The position numbers were made by a program, and so were the translations under genes. The notes under the pieces are model-generated. The model worked only from the letters and a program-made list of their open reading frames with translations. It made no database searches and was not told the origin of the DNA. Of a stretch of 64,000 nt of DNA, positions 30,772-40,972 are shown in pieces. Location of the stretch: NCBI GenBank assembly GCA_949987705.1, contig OX465281.1, positions 8,906,001 to 8,970,000 of the forward strand, read 5' to 3'. How positions within the stretch are numbered: position 1 is the first letter of the stretch; the number at the start of each line of letters is the position of its first letter. Origin of the DNA: Thereva unica. Lineage: Eukaryota > Arthropoda > Insecta > Diptera > Therevidae.

Positions 30772-31689
30772 AGATTTATTAGAAAAAAGTTAGTTTTTTA
30801 ATCGATATATTCAAGGCGAAAGTACATGATGCTCAGTCAGAGCTAGACTGGTCTACTAAGCTACCGGGAGTTTCCAGTGGGCCGCGCACAATAATTTTTA
30901 TAGATTTTTTCAAAATCTCTTAAAATTAATGGCGTTTCACAATTCTTTTAAATAACACAAATCTCTCGGTAAATATATAATTTATTTGATCAATACTTAA
31001 AGTAATATTGCGAGCCAACATTTCTCATCGAATGTTAGTAAAAAAAATTCTTGCTTTGCCCTATGCAGACGTGAGGATATATTATTACTTCTTCATGTGC
31101 CCAAAGTTGACCTATTTCAATAAAAATACATATTAAATTTCACTTATTTTAACCTTTGTTCGGCCCTTTTTTTATCATTGCTTTAAACGGTCGCCGAGAT
31201 TTTAGTTTGTGTCACACCAATTTGATCGTTTACGTGGTTGGTTAGACAAGTTTGACAAATATTTACGTGTATGATTCCCGTTTGATTTTCCATGCGCAGT
31301 AGCAGTGGGCTGGCATACACGGATCATAACGTCAAGACTAAAAAAAGAAAGGAAAAATATCTGGATGACTATGTATAAAAAAGTATAGGGGGAGGAAGGA
31401 GGGGTTTTGCGGGTTAAAAACCCTCCCGAAGCAAAATGCTGGTTACGTCCTTGTGTTCGCGACTTCCTTGTGCTGGCTTTGGTTGTGTTCGCAACGTTTG
31501 ATTAAACCTCATCAGAAAAGCGAGAGAATCTTTACGCAAGTCGTGGCAAATATATGCTGCAGGATAAAAGTGACATTGAAACTGCGCTTCTGCGTTTAAT
31601 GCAATGCGACTTCGACTTAAAACAGTTTGACCAAACACGTAAAGTTTGGTTTTCGTTTTGGTGGTAAGGGTACATACCGGTACGGTTCG
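30772..31689. other. 3' flank of receptor 4 and spacer
   Basis: The first 60 bp match the other receptor flanks (GTTTTTTAATCGATA). The rest is AT-rich and without a recognisable gene. A minus-strand frame at 31414-31698 has no motif I know. Confidence 0.45.
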
Positions 31690-32484
31690 GCACGTCATAT
31701 TTGGTTCAGACTTAAAATGTCGCAGTAGTCTGCTTCGGGAACGAGAGAGACGTAAGCTGCTTGAATGTCAGGATGGTGCCCACTGCACTGTGACTCTTTC
31801 CACCATCGGTGGCTTAAGGTGTCTATGGAGGCGTGAAAGCGGCCATCACTAATGAGTTTGAGGGCACGATTTTGCACCTTGTTGAGACAAGCCAAGGTGG
31901 TTTTTGGGACGCCTGCACAGATATACGAGTTGTATTCGATGCGCGGCCGAATGTAAGATTTGTATATTGTAGCCAAGGCGGCTGGCTGGAGGAGGAACTT
32001 GCATCTCTTGAGAAATCTAAGGCATTGGGAGGTTTGTTTGGCGATTTGAAATATGTGATCATTCCATCGCAGGTGCTCCGTTAATGCTACCCCTAAGATG
32101 TTGAGATTTGAATCAGCCGTTAGATTCTCTTAATCAATGAGATAGGAGGAAGGTCGGTACAATTTTTGTTGGAGATCAGACAGTAGATACTTCGTTTTCG
32201 TGGCATTGAATTCCACGCAGTTCATTTCGCCCCAACGAAGAATCGATTCGATATCCCGGTTGATCGAAGTGGACATCAGTTGACGGTGGTAAAGACAAGG
32301 TCTGCCACGGGCTTGTCTTATATTGTCGAAAGAAGAAATGCAAAGTACCGTCATCAGCGAAGCAGTGAAGTGGGTTAAAGGGGATTGAGAGCAGATCATT
32401 AATGAAGATTAGAAAAAGTGCGGGTGAGAGAATTGACCCCTGGGGAACTCCGGCCGAAATGATATGGGGTTGGACTCGACGCCA
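31690..32484 (-). pseudogene. LINE reverse transcriptase relic
   Basis: Minus-strand frames give GVPQGSILSPALFLIFINDL (about 32380-32450), CFADDGTLHFF (RT active site, FADD, about 32340), then RWNDHIFQIAKQTSQCLRFL and IYKSYIRPRIEYNS with LNKVQNRALKLISD (about 31830-31980). Frame changes separate them. It is the palm and thumb of a RNase H- or CR1-group LINE. It directly abuts, at about 32485, the 3' end of another LINE fragment in the same orientation. Confidence 0.8.
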
Positions 32485-33182
32485 TTCGACTTAAACCTGA
32501 TGTTAAAATGTCGTTTCTTCGCTAAAACCATCTCGAGGAAGTAATGAATCTTCTAAGTTGCGGGATCCCAATCTTCGAGATTTTCGCAAGGGTGCTTAGA
32601 ACGGATTCGCCAAAAGTGGTTAACTATATTCTGCTTAGGGCCGGGCAGTGACAGAGGAGATGTAGGACACTTTCTGCCTCGTCCAGATTCTTACAACTTC
32701 TGCAGAAATCATAGGTCTCGACACCTAAGCGGGTCGCATGCGTCCTTATCAGACAGTGTCTATAACTGAGAAGTCTTGTCTTCCTCAGCTCAGTAGTGAG
32801 GTGGTCCGCCTGAAATCGTAAGAGGGCCAGGTTAATTTGGCCAAAGTGCATTTGTTAAGATCCCACCAATGTTTTTTGCTTGTTGCATTGTGTGTTGCTT
32901 GCATCGGAGTTTAAAGGTGGCCCAAGGCATACCAACTCTTTCCTTTTCTGGAATTAGAGTAGCGTTCGTGCCTATTCTAGCCAATTCGTCAGCTTTACAA
33001 TTTCCCTCTATATTTCGGTGACCGGGCACCCATACGAGGAGGGTCCTGAACTGTTGAGCCATCTCGTTAAGAGTTCTGCAACATTCAGAGGTAGTTCTAG
33101 AGCTGTTTGTGCAGGAGTGCAGGGCTTTCAGAACCGCATGACTATCTGAGAAGATGTAGACAGTCCGGTTCAAGTCACACAT
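32485..33182 (-). pseudogene. R1/I-group LINE RNase H relic (second copy)
   Basis: Minus strand: IFSDSHAVLKALHSC, then LLVWVPGHRNIEGNCKADEL (active-site aspartate kept, unlike the copy at 1862-3280), GMPWATFKLRCKQHTMQQ, LTTELRKTRLLSYRHCL and the cysteine-rich CRSCKNLDEAESVLHLLCHC. The terminal SSRWF(S)EETTF matches the 3' coding end of the copy near 3180. The 5' side is truncated at about 33182. Homology ends near 32485, where the unrelated RT fragment begins, so the two are separate insertions or a rearranged pair. Confidence 0.8.
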
Positions 33183-33751
33183 ATAATTCTTTTCAAAATT
33201 ATGTTTATGGCTTCAAATTTGAAAATGTCTTTAAAATTTCAATTTTGATTTTCGAATCGCTTACTCTAGTACAAGCTAATAATATTATCCGTTGCGTGGA
33301 TTCGAACCACGTTCTTCTTATAAAAACCTATTAACAAAAATTCAGTAATATCAAGATCTCTTTGGAAGTTTCTTAAAAAACTCATCATGAAAATTATAAA
33401 ACTAATTGCAAAAGGTTTAAAATTATTTAAAGGACAAACAACGACATCCTTGAATGTTTTTTAGCAGCACCCTTCTAAAAATGTTATGAATATAGACAAA
33501 ACCTCCAAGAAACTCAAATTTATATTTATCCTCACAGAAAAACTTGTTGTCTTTGATCTTTTAATAATTCATTCAAAAGTAATGTGTTTTTACCCTTACA
33601 GTGGTAGAATCCTTTGATTTTTTTTTCTTTTGTGAAAAAAATTGTTCCTTTTTGTCGTGTTTAGTTATTTTCTTTACACAAAATCATTTCCAGAAATTTC
33701 CAGTGATTTTCCTAAATTGGATATTGAATGTCGGAAATTTTGTTCAAGATA
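33183..33751. other. AT-rich spacer
   Basis: No gene or element recognised. A lone GTGGATTCGAACCAC at about 33296 resembles a tRNA T-arm but nothing around it folds as a tRNA. Confidence 0.5.
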
Positions 33752-34689
33752 GGGCTGCCATCTGTCCGGGTTTCGCCGGATTTGTCCTAGTTTGGAAGGC
33801 GTCCGGGGGCCGTCCGGGAGGGGTTTTAAAAAGTGTCCGGGTAAACCCGAAATTATTAAGATTTAAGTAGTAATTAAACACTAATATAAAATGTGGTCTG
33901 CCAAACACTTGGCACTGGCACAAACCAGGCAGGCCTTTGTTTTCTAGTATAAAAATGTTCAAACTTTAATTAGATGGTAGGTTGGAACTCTCACTCGATA
34001 GGTCAGCTGCGGTCCCAAAACAACAACAAAAAATTGGTCTGCCATAACATTAGCTCCAGATTTGGATTATTTTTTTTTTATTCTGCAAATACTAAATTTT
34101 AGCTGCGATCCCAAAAATTTTCAAACGGGGGTCGAGTTGAAACTGGGTCCACTCAATTCAACTCATCTCTCCTACCAGGGTCTAGTTGATTTTTCGCCTC
34201 ATATACACTGAGTTGAGTTGTAATTGGGTTGAAGCGACATTTGTTTTGTTTGTTTACCATCCGTGAGCTCCACCTTTGGCGCTAGTTTTATCTTCCTGTT
34301 TCTGCTTGCCCAGGAATACAAAATTATTTCGTTCTGAGTTTTTACATATCTATAAATGAGAATTTCACACAAAAATTTGAGGTTATGTTTGATTTCAGTT
34401 CAACTCTATTTCAACCCAAAGACAACTTAACTCGGCATTATATACGGTGGTCGAAGTTTCAACACAACCTCGAGTCAACTTTTCCACTTAGTCATAAACG
34501 GAATAATTGTAGATATCGTTGCCCTAAGTTTACCAAGTGTCTGTCCTATCTGAGGTTGTATCGTAGGTTTCATAGCAAGAATTTATCAGAATCAGAAAGG
34601 GTTGCTAGTACTTCGCTGGTAGCAGAATATATCAATTCGATACGACGCACAGTGGTCTGAAATCCCCAAAACCTGGACAAAATTAATTT

Positions 34690-35190
34690 ACTACCGTAAG
34701 AAAAATTATTTTTTTATGAAAATTGGTACATTGGGATTTTCGCGGTCGCTGAGTAAGAATCCGTTATCAGATTTTCGAAAAACAAAATGGCGGATCCAAT
34801 ATGGCGACCAACTTTATGAAAACTTAAGCAAATTTGATGAAAATCGGTATATGGGTGTTTTCGCAGTCGCTTAGTAGGAATCCATTATCAGATTTTCAAA
34901 AAACAAAATGGCGGATCCAATATGGCGACCAACTTTATGAAAATTTAAGCAAATTTGATAAAAATTGGTATATGGGGGTTTTCAGGGTCACTGAGTAAGA
35001 ATCCGTTATCAGATTTTGAAAAAAAAAAAAAAAAAAATGGTGCATCCAATATGGCGACCAACTTTGTTCATATTTAATTGAATTGAATGAAATTATGCAA
35101 TAATGGCTGTTCGGATTCGCTAATTATTAATCCATCATTACATTTTTACTAAACAAAATAGTGGATCCAATATGGCGGCCAATTTTGTTT
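34690..35190. repeat. minisatellite, four units of about 121 bp
   Basis: Each unit contains TGAGTAAGAATCCGTTATCA-like sequence, then AACAAAATGGCGGATCCAAT and ATGGCGACCAACTTT. The GGATCCAAT mark recurs at about 34800, 34921, 35050 and 35171; the third interval is longer because of an expanded A run. The last unit is the most diverged. It lies just inside the left end of the Transib-like element. Confidence 0.85.
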
Positions 35191-35529
35191 TTTTGAATTA
35201 AATGAAAATCTGTAATAAGGACCTTTTGTGGTTGCTTAGTACCTAATAATTTTTAACGAAAATGTACTATATGAATTGTTAATGAATTGTTAATGAAAAT
35301 AAACTTTTTTTATTTAATTTAACAATTATTAAATTAATTTTAGATGTAAACTTTTTTTCAAGTTCGAATAAATTAGGCTTTATTTGTTGCAAAGATTTGT
35401 TATAAATACTTTGTTATAAAGATGAAAAAAAGTTAATATATAGCGCCTGAATAGGACGTTCAAAACTATACGTTGAGCAAATATGTAGTATATTGTGAAT
35501 TTTTCTATTTCTTGTTGAGGGGTGCCGGC

Positions 35530-36285
35530 CGGCACTGCGACCTATTTATTTGGTCTATTGTCCCATCACCGTCTTTAAAAACAATCAAGGTTAAGGCTTC
35601 TAATATTGCCTAAAACTGATTTAGGATTTCTGTCCCAAATCTCCCTGGGGGTAGGGACGTCACGATGGAGGAGGCTCAATCTCTTCCTCGCTCTATCCTC
35701 ACAGTCGCACAGCAAGTGCTCCGCAGTTTCGGGAGCTGCTCCGCAGAACCGACAGCTACAATCAGCCATCAGACCTATTTTGTTTAGATGGTAGCTAAGC
35801 GAACAGTGGCCCGTCAAGAGCTCTGTTATTATTTTTAGCTCCCACCTGTTGAGATGTAAAAGTTTGCCCGCTTTAGCTTTATCTATTTGGATGCATCTTT
35901 TAGCTTGACGAGCACCCTGGCTGTTTGTCCAGCTATGAAGAAGCAACTGGTCGACCCAATTTTTGATGGCCGTTCTAACGTGGTAGCTTGCTAAGCTGCA
36001 GAAAGGTTCCAGACCGATAGGTGATGAGTTTGCGCCTACTCTAGCCAGGCTGTCGGCAATTTCATTACCAATGTGACCTTCGTAGCCCGAAATCCACATC
36101 AGCGTGACACTGTTGTTCATCCTGAGGAATTTCAGAGATCGGAAACAATCCAGGACAGTCTTTGATGACACCCTGTGATATTTAATGGCCAGCAATGCAG
36201 CTCTATTAATGCAAGTCTGAGCAGACACCTGGATGGCAAGTATAGTTGTTTTCAAACCTCGTGACATCCCGCGCATGTTCCCCAG
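35530..36285 (-). pseudogene. LINE RNase H and C-terminal fragment, open frame of 233 codons
   Basis: An open minus-strand frame (36276-35575) encodes the RNase H part of a LINE: MWISGYEGHIGNEIADSLAR near residues 60-80 with the GNE..D catalytic aspartate, and later a cysteine-rich end CSCRFCGAAPETAEHLLCDC. The start of the RNase H domain is missing, so it is a 5'-truncated copy, but the remaining frame has no stop, suggesting moderate age. It is a different subfamily from those at 1862 and 32485. Confidence 0.8.
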
Positions 36286-37877
36286 CTAAGCTCTTAAAAA
36301 TGTTTAAAAGCTCAGACAAAAGCTTCAGTTAACTCCTCCTATCAAATCACTTGCTGCCATGTAATCAGTCGCGACTGCGTATTGCTAAAGGGAGGTGTAT
36401 TTTTCTGGGACTCCAATGATTATTTAAAAAAATTACAAATTATGACTGAAAAACACCCGTTTTTATATATATTTTTTATTTTAAGGTTATTCATGAAAAC
36501 GAGTAAATTTACACATTCCGTATACGCGTATTTTTACGAGGTTTGTTTAATGAACGCACCTATGATGACTTGATGTATGTAAACGATATAATTGGCCAAC
36601 TGTTCAAAGTGGATGTTAATGTCAAAATTACTAAACAGAAAAATGTAAATTTTCCTTCTAAATAAAGAAATTGATTACAATTTTTAAAATATATTCTTCA
36701 TAAATTTTATTCTCACCTCTTCCATCTTGCACACAATTGACATTTGAAGATTTTACACATATAAGAAGTTTACACCACAAAATTTCAGCGTAAACTTATC
36801 TAGTCTGCGTATTTCACTTTCCATACAAATTTTGACAGTTCATTTAGGAGATTGGAAACTTATACGATTTACGCGGCTTACTAGGGATTTACACGTTTTC
36901 ATGAATACCCCTATTATATTTTACACATATGCTACAGAAATAATTTGTAGTAATTTCTACTACAAAATACGAAATTTGTGTTTTTATCACTTTGATTACT
37001 AGATTGTTGACGTTTCCTGCCAGCCGCATACGCGCTTCTGCCCGGGGAGGTTGTGTTGCTTGCGACTGCGGGGAACTGTCGGTTTTTTAAATTATTTTAG
37101 ATTTAGAAATGAGAAATATTTCGCATAATTAAAGTAAAATTATGCTTATTATGTTGAATAAACTGCCTTTGTTGAGCAGGGGCTTTACATGTATTTAAAA
37201 GCTCTGCTCAACAACTTAACTTTATTCATTCAACAACTTAACTTTATTCATTCGGCATGCGCGCATCCCTTCCCAAATTATTTTGTTGAGTTTTTTCTGC
37301 GTTTGCTGCCGTTTTAACTAAAAAGAGGGGAAATGATAGAATATTATTTATAAAATTTGGCAACGAGGTGCGCAGAACTGCTCAAATTTTTTGTGTCACG
37401 GAGTTTGAAAAAGTTTGATTTTTTTATATGTTTTGCAGAGATGATTAATAAACAATTACATGCGTATTTCATAGTGGAAGTCAGTGGAAGTTTGCACTTA
37501 GCCATCAATTTATAAGCCGAATCGTTAATCAAATCACCACAATTTACTACATATTTGATCATAAATAAACAATACAATTATTTATTTATGTTCATTTCAA
37601 TAACACAGTATAATTGTACTTACTGTTAGGAGAAGAAACCTTTTTACAGAAAAGGAAACGGGCAAACGTACTGCAATCTACACGCAAAAACGTAACACGT
37701 GCTTTTGCTCCGAGAGAACGTGCTGCGTGTAGCGTGTTCGACACTCACTTTCCAAATGGAATACAAAAGAGATTTCGAACATCTGCCTCTTGCCAAGGGT
37801 CTTGAAATACTCCAGGGGGACCACTATACCTAACCCAGGTGAAAAAAGTACCTAAATATAAACTTTCATTTTAATAC
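36286..37877. other. right interior of the Transib-like element
   Basis: Contains the inverted-repeat MITE below, the hairpin at 37170-37215, and two direct copies of CAACAACTTAACTTTATTCA at about 37208-37252. The plus frame at 37614-37805 is basic at its N-terminus but matches nothing I know. No RAG1-like motif is seen in the remaining frames. Confidence 0.45.
36484..36912. mobile_element. MITE-like inverted repeat pair
   Basis: GGTTATTCATGAAAACGAGT at the left and its near reverse complement ACGTTTTCATGAATACCCC at the right, each about 28 bp, bound 430 bp. The flanking duplication is unclear. No coding potential. Confidence 0.55.
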
Positions 37878-38057
37878 TTTTGTCCAGGTTTTGGGGATTT
37901 CAGACCACTGTGCGACGGTTGGATTCTAACTCGTCAGAAAACATTCGTTAAATTTAAAAAAAAAGAAGGTTGTCCAGGGAAAAAACTCAATTTCCCCCAA
38001 ATTTCCGGGGTTTTTGTAATTTATGCCCGGCTTCGGCAATTTAGGCGATGGCAGCCC

Positions 38058-40735
38058 TAGTTGAAGATCTATAGTTTACAAAATAAACCTAAAATTGGGT
38101 TCTTGTTTTTCTTGAATCCGTCATTCTCAAAAAATCATAGCAAAAATAAATAAAAATATTTCAACATTAGTAAATAAGAAATTATTTTATATTGTATGCG
38201 TATTAAAATTGATCACCAGAATACCCCATTCAGAATACAGTCTGTTGTAATAATAAATTATGGCGTATTCACAACCCAACAACCCTGTACTCAAGCTGAA
38301 AAAAAACTTCATGTAAAAATGCAGATGTTATTTGTGATACACAGCAATGTTGTCATTATGAACCGTTTAACATTATTTTCCCAGAGGAAACAGTATCATT
38401 TACCCAAAATACATCAATATGAAGCCCTGAAACTCCCCAGACCCCGAAACCATAACATCCCTAAAATAACATCACTGGAGGGAGAAAAAAACAACATTCC
38501 AGGCCCAGGCACTGATGAAAAGTTTATCTAGCATTAAATTGTTTTCGCAATGCCGTAATCTACCTTGACATTAAATTTCCATATTTTCTGTAACGAGGCT
38601 GCGCAGAGACGGCTTAATTCCATGCATTTAAAATGCATTTTCCACCCCCTCACACCCCTGGTTGCAGAACAACAGAAAAAAACCAGGCGAGCATTTTTCA
38701 CTTTGTAGGGTCTTCCCCTGGCTTCGAGGCTATCAAAGAAAATCTGAGCTTTTAGGAAAATTCACGTTTTTTCTCTCCCAGTGTGTCGTCGTCCAGCCAA
38801 TGGGGGAGGAAAATACGAACCAGGGGAGGAAGCAGTAAAACCTTCAGGAATCAGGACCCACAATCCACGGAGATGTAGATATATGTATTTGCTTAGTGGG
38901 GCTTTATTTTTTTATTTGCTTAATGGAGGTTTATTTCGTTTTTTTTTTGTGTTAGCTAAAAGTAACCGAAGAGGGGGAAGGTGGTGGATCCAGGCATCCA
39001 GGAATATAAAGACATGATTGCTGTGCTCTCTGCCCATATACTAGGAAATTTGTGAATTGTAAAAAGTTGAAGGAAAAGGGTTGAAGTTACACGCTCTAGC
39101 TACGAGCACAAAAACCATCAGTGAACAAACGAGAGTGGAGAGAAGCAGCAACAACAAAAACAACAACAACAACAAAAATGGCAAAAGAACCTCTTCCAAG
39201 GCAAACAGAAAAGATAAAACCGCAACCACCCGCACCCCCGCACCATCCCCCCCGAAATGAGGTCAGAGATGTAAACCGTTGTTCTTGCCTGCGGTGGATT
39301 TTTGTTGGTTTTTCTCCGGTATTATGAACACCTGGACTCGTTTTTGGGACAATGGGTTTGCGTTCCGAAATACTCTTATAATTCCCATTCGGGGCTACAC
39401 ACTCGTGAAAAAGGATATGCAAACACATTATACAAGGGCGGCTCTGATGTTCGCATCCGTCTAATTGACGGAGAAATGTGCTCATTTTTTGGTCATTAGT
39501 GAGGAGTATTTCTCGTGTTTGAAGCGGGGGGGGGGGGCGATACTGCGAAAATGTATTGGGAATAATTAATTGAGATTATGCCTTCGCATACAGTTCGATC
39601 ACAGCACCTCCAGCTATCTGGACAATAGATTGATGAATTCAGGTTTAGTGGCTCGTTATTGGTGCAGTAGGAAAGGAGTGGGGATGGATTGATTAAAAAC
39701 TGATCATGATGGAGAAGACTTGTTCGGATCTAATTAACACAAATCAACAGGCACGGGGGTTTCATAAATCATGAATACAATCGCAGAGATTCTACTTTAT
39801 TATAACCAAAAAAGGATTCCGCAATCAGAAACAGAATCCGTAATTTCTCCCATCCACATACAATGGGCGCTAGTCATTTGTTACGAAAACTCACCCGAGA
39901 AGCATGTTTTTTTTAGACAGTCTTATACAGAAAAATATAGTTTTATAGAAACAATAGCACTCGCCTCAAAAGCGGAATGCAGTGCAACCTGATCAGCTGA
40001 TAAGATAATTATTATTATTCATTCCCAATCTTCTACTACGAATTTCAAGTGAAAACGATGTTATAGGGTACGCCAAAACAACTGGGAATTTTACACGCAG
40101 GCATGGTAATGACAATTCCACACACATTAACATCTCGTGTATGGATAAAATGCAAGCGCACGGGAATTGTAGTTTCCTCCTCGAAATTCGTTTACGGGTA
40201 ACAACACTCCGCCGTAGCATCTGACCACGTTAAGAGTTCAGTGTGACTGTTGAATTGTGGTTGTGAATATAAATTATCCGGTGATTCGGGTTTTTAAACA
40301 AAAGGGGTGACAGTGCGCACTTTTCTTTTAAAATGTACCTGGGTAGTAGGGATTTGTGACTCTCACTGCACATGGAAAAAACGATTTTGAGATTCCCAAT
40401 TGTTTTGGCGCAGACTGTAACTCCTAATGGAAGTTTTGGTGGTCAAACTTACTGAAAAGAAGGTAGGAAAGAGGACCGATTTAATACTTGAGATAGAAAA
40501 AGCTCATTCCTCAAATCCAGAAGGATGCACAACAGTGGGTAGTCGCAATAGATTTTCTTTGGGCACCAGGCACATCCAGTTGTTTAAATGTTTTATTCTT
40601 TAGAGTACCCTAATACAGGATCTTGCCAGCTTAACCACTTACTAATAGGGTATAGAAGTTCTGCTTAGATAGGATCTTCTTCTAGCAGAAGGTATCCCTC
40701 CCTGTTCATGTGGTAGTCAAAAACTGCAAGACTAC
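38058..40735. other. non-coding region with microsatellites
   Basis: No gene supported. Holds CAA-rich simple sequence at 39148-39178, a run of ten G at about 39526-39537, and at 40325-40440 a dispersed repeat related to 18660-18760. The minus frame at 39096-39485 runs over the simple sequence and is low complexity. ATGACAATTCCA..ACATTAAC at about 40109 recurs at about 27960. Confidence 0.45.
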
Positions 40736-40972
40736 AGTAAAAAGCCAGAAGTGCTTAAGTGCAAATTTGACGATTTCGAGTTTTTTGCATTTTTGTATTC
40801 AGTATTTTATTCTTAATCATTGCTATAATTCTTATCTTAATCTGAGCTGTGGTTGCTGAGTTATTGGACCGGCAAAAGTGATTTTGTGTACATTTCTATA
40901 TCTAAAAAAATCTTTGAGGGCGATTTTCTCGAAACGCATATTTTGCACTTAAGCACTTCTGGCTGTGTACTG
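40736..40972. mobile_element. 237-bp Tc1/mariner-type MITE
   Basis: Inverted ends of about 34 bp: left CAGTAAAAAGCCAGAAGTGC, right reading inward CAGTACACAGCCAGAAGTGC, both continuing TTAAGTGCAAA. TA flanks both ends (40734-40735, 40973-40974). The CAGT..AGCC start and TA target fit a Tc1/mariner-derived MITE. No coding sequence. Confidence 0.85.

Larger units (their letters stand above)
34648..37912. mobile_element. Transib-like element with RSS-heptamer ends
   Basis: Identical 35-bp inverted ends (34648-34682, 37878-37912) start CACAGTGGTCTGAAATCCCC and include AAAACCTGGACAAAA. CGACG flanks both sides (34643-34647, 37913-37917). Transib transposons, the relatives of the RAG1 recombinase, are known for 5-bp GC-rich duplications and for ends starting with a CAC..TG heptamer. 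CACAGTG is exactly the V(D)J signal heptamer. A CACTA/EnSpm assignment would need a 2-3 bp duplication and fits less well. I find no RAG1-like transposase in the 3265-bp interior. It holds a minisatellite, a LINE relic, a MITE, and at 37170-37215 a small hairpin around TGTTGAGCAG, so the element is non-autonomous or gutted. Confidence 0.7.
33752..38057. mobile_element. TA-flanked element enclosing a Transib-like insertion
   Basis: The ends GGGCTGCCATC and GATGGCAGCCC are perfect 11-bp inverted repeats, flanked by TA on both sides (33750-33751, 38058-38059). CCGGG-type sequence (GTCCGGGTTTCGCCGG at left, CCCGGCTTCGG at right) lies just inside both ends. If real, the shell's own DNA is 33752-34647 plus 37913-38057 (about 1 kb), the rest being later insertions. 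The left part holds GAGTTGA/TCAACTC-rich sequence (34120-34480) like that at 61690-61860. No transposase seen. Confidence 0.5.

Noticed and set aside
33285..33315. tRNA T-arm-like GTGGATTCGAACCAC
   Set aside because: No acceptor, D or anticodon arm can be drawn around it on either strand.
34690..35190. CRISPR array
   Set aside because: The whole roughly 121-bp unit repeats with gradual divergence and there are no unique spacers; the genome is eukaryotic.
37614..37805. fragment of a RAG1/Transib transposase
   Set aside because: Its position inside the Transib-like element made it tempting, but no catalytic or zinc-binding pattern is visible.
39096..39485. 129-codon minus-strand ORF
   Set aside because: Part of it is a translated CAA/TTG microsatellite and other low-complexity sequence; no domain.
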